NCBI GenBank assembly: GCA_044369995.1
Contig: JBILWG010000141.1
Coordinates: 1-5,257, forward strand
Reading direction: 5' to 3'
Source of the DNA: F1-60-MAGs149 sp044369995
GTDB lineage: Bacteria > Actinomycetota > Thermoleophilia > Gaiellales > F1-60-MAGs149
DNA length: 5,257 bases
The notes beneath the pieces were generated by a model. The model saw only the letters and a list, made by a program, of their open reading frames with translations. It had not been told where the DNA came from and ran no database searches. A program made the translations under genes and the position numbers. This document shows positions 4,959-5,257 of this stretch, piece after piece. Every line of letters starts with the position of its first letter. Positions within the stretch are counted from its first letter, which is position 1.

Positions 4959-5257
4959 TCACGGCATCTCGGTCAACCAGCGCGCGAGACGCGTGCGCCA
5001 GGAGGTGGGCGGCTCGAGCCGCGCGGCGTCTTCCGCGCTGAGGCCGAGGTGTGCGCGTGGGAGCTTCAGGGCCGACGGGGCGTACCGTGGACGGGGTCCG
5101 AGCGGATCATCACCCGCGTCGATGATCACGGGCACGCCGTATGTCTCGCTCAGCAGGCCGGCCAGTTCCTCGGCCGGTGCGGCCCGCAACTGCCCGGTCT
5201 CCCAGCTGAAGACGAAGCAGAGATCATCGGTTGTCGCGGCGTGCACGCGGAGGGCAT
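4959..5257 (-). CDS. Unrecognised protein, C-terminal part (5' end beyond the window)
   Basis: The frame is open from the window edge to a TGA at 4961-4959, giving 98 visible residues ending in TRLARWLTEMP. Codons are GC-rich at third positions like the other genes, and the translation looks protein-like and not Arg-rich. A strand-like segment (DDLCFVFSW) and a helix (PAEELAGLLSETYG) are followed by VPVIIDAGDDPLG and a Pro/Arg-rich stretch; a short helix starting LGLSAEDAARL precedes the amphipathic end. A GTG at 5246 could start it, but the sequence upstream in frame (ALRVHAA) looks continuous, so a partial gene is more likely. It is convergent with the methyltransferase, stops only 9 bases apart, with no room for a separate terminator. 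No family recognised. Confidence 0.65.
   Translation of the reverse strand, partial: ALRVHAATTDDLCFVFSWETGQLRAAPAEELAGLLSETYGVPVIIDAGDDPLGPRPRYAPSALKLPRAHLGLSAEDAARLEPPTSWRTRLARWLTEMP

Overview
This is a high-GC chromosomal window (G+C clearly well above 60% by eye, with strong G/C bias at third codon positions) from a free-living bacterium. Several features point to Actinomycetota, possibly the class Thermoleophilia: riboflavin genes in the order GTP cyclohydrolase II then ribH, a zinc-ribbon (four-cysteine) ribosomal protein L28 transcribed divergently from a DAK2-domain gene, a DAK2-DegV fusion, and a 'virulence factor'-type small protein next to a stand-alone homocysteine S-methyltransferase. 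The taxonomic placement is an inference; no rRNA or other marker is present.

Layout. (1) 1-1193, plus strand: the end of a riboflavin operon. The C-terminal GTP cyclohydrolase II part of ribA or ribBA overlaps the start of ribH (lumazine synthase) by 4 bases. (2) 1194-1566: a gene-free gap between convergent genes. It holds two copies of a GC-rich palindromic element, one an almost perfect 32-bp palindrome, and several smaller hairpins. (3) 1567-1758, minus strand: rpmB (L28), whose start lies just downstream of a sigma70-like promoter, so its mRNA is probably leaderless. (4) 1814-3535, plus strand: one protein joining a FakA-like DAK2 kinase domain, a FakA-like middle domain and a canonical DegV/FakB fatty-acid-binding domain. 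It looks like a fatty acid kinase with its substrate-presenting partner built in. (5) 3517-3757: a gap holding a candidate 30-residue membrane microprotein on the minus strand, with an open reading frame continuing in frame past its TGA, and a strong extended -10 promoter facing right. (6) 3758-4949, plus strand: a two-gene operon of a 101-residue PF13769-like protein (probably leaderless) and a homocysteine S-methyltransferase with a textbook Shine-Dalgarno sequence. (7) 4959-5257, minus strand: the 3' part of an unrecognised gene, convergent with the methyltransferase.

How the genes work together. RibA/RibBA and RibH act in the same pathway, RibA at its GTP entry step and RibH one step before riboflavin. 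The DAK2-DegV protein probably phosphorylates exogenous or recycled fatty acids for phospholipid synthesis. The PF13769-methyltransferase pair probably belongs to one-carbon/methionine metabolism, moving a methyl group to homocysteine, with the small protein as an unidentified accessory. No mobile element, CRISPR array, tRNA or rRNA was found. The most noteworthy points are the palindromic repeat pair, the kinase-DegV fusion, the small-protein/methyltransferase operon and the evidence for leaderless transcripts.
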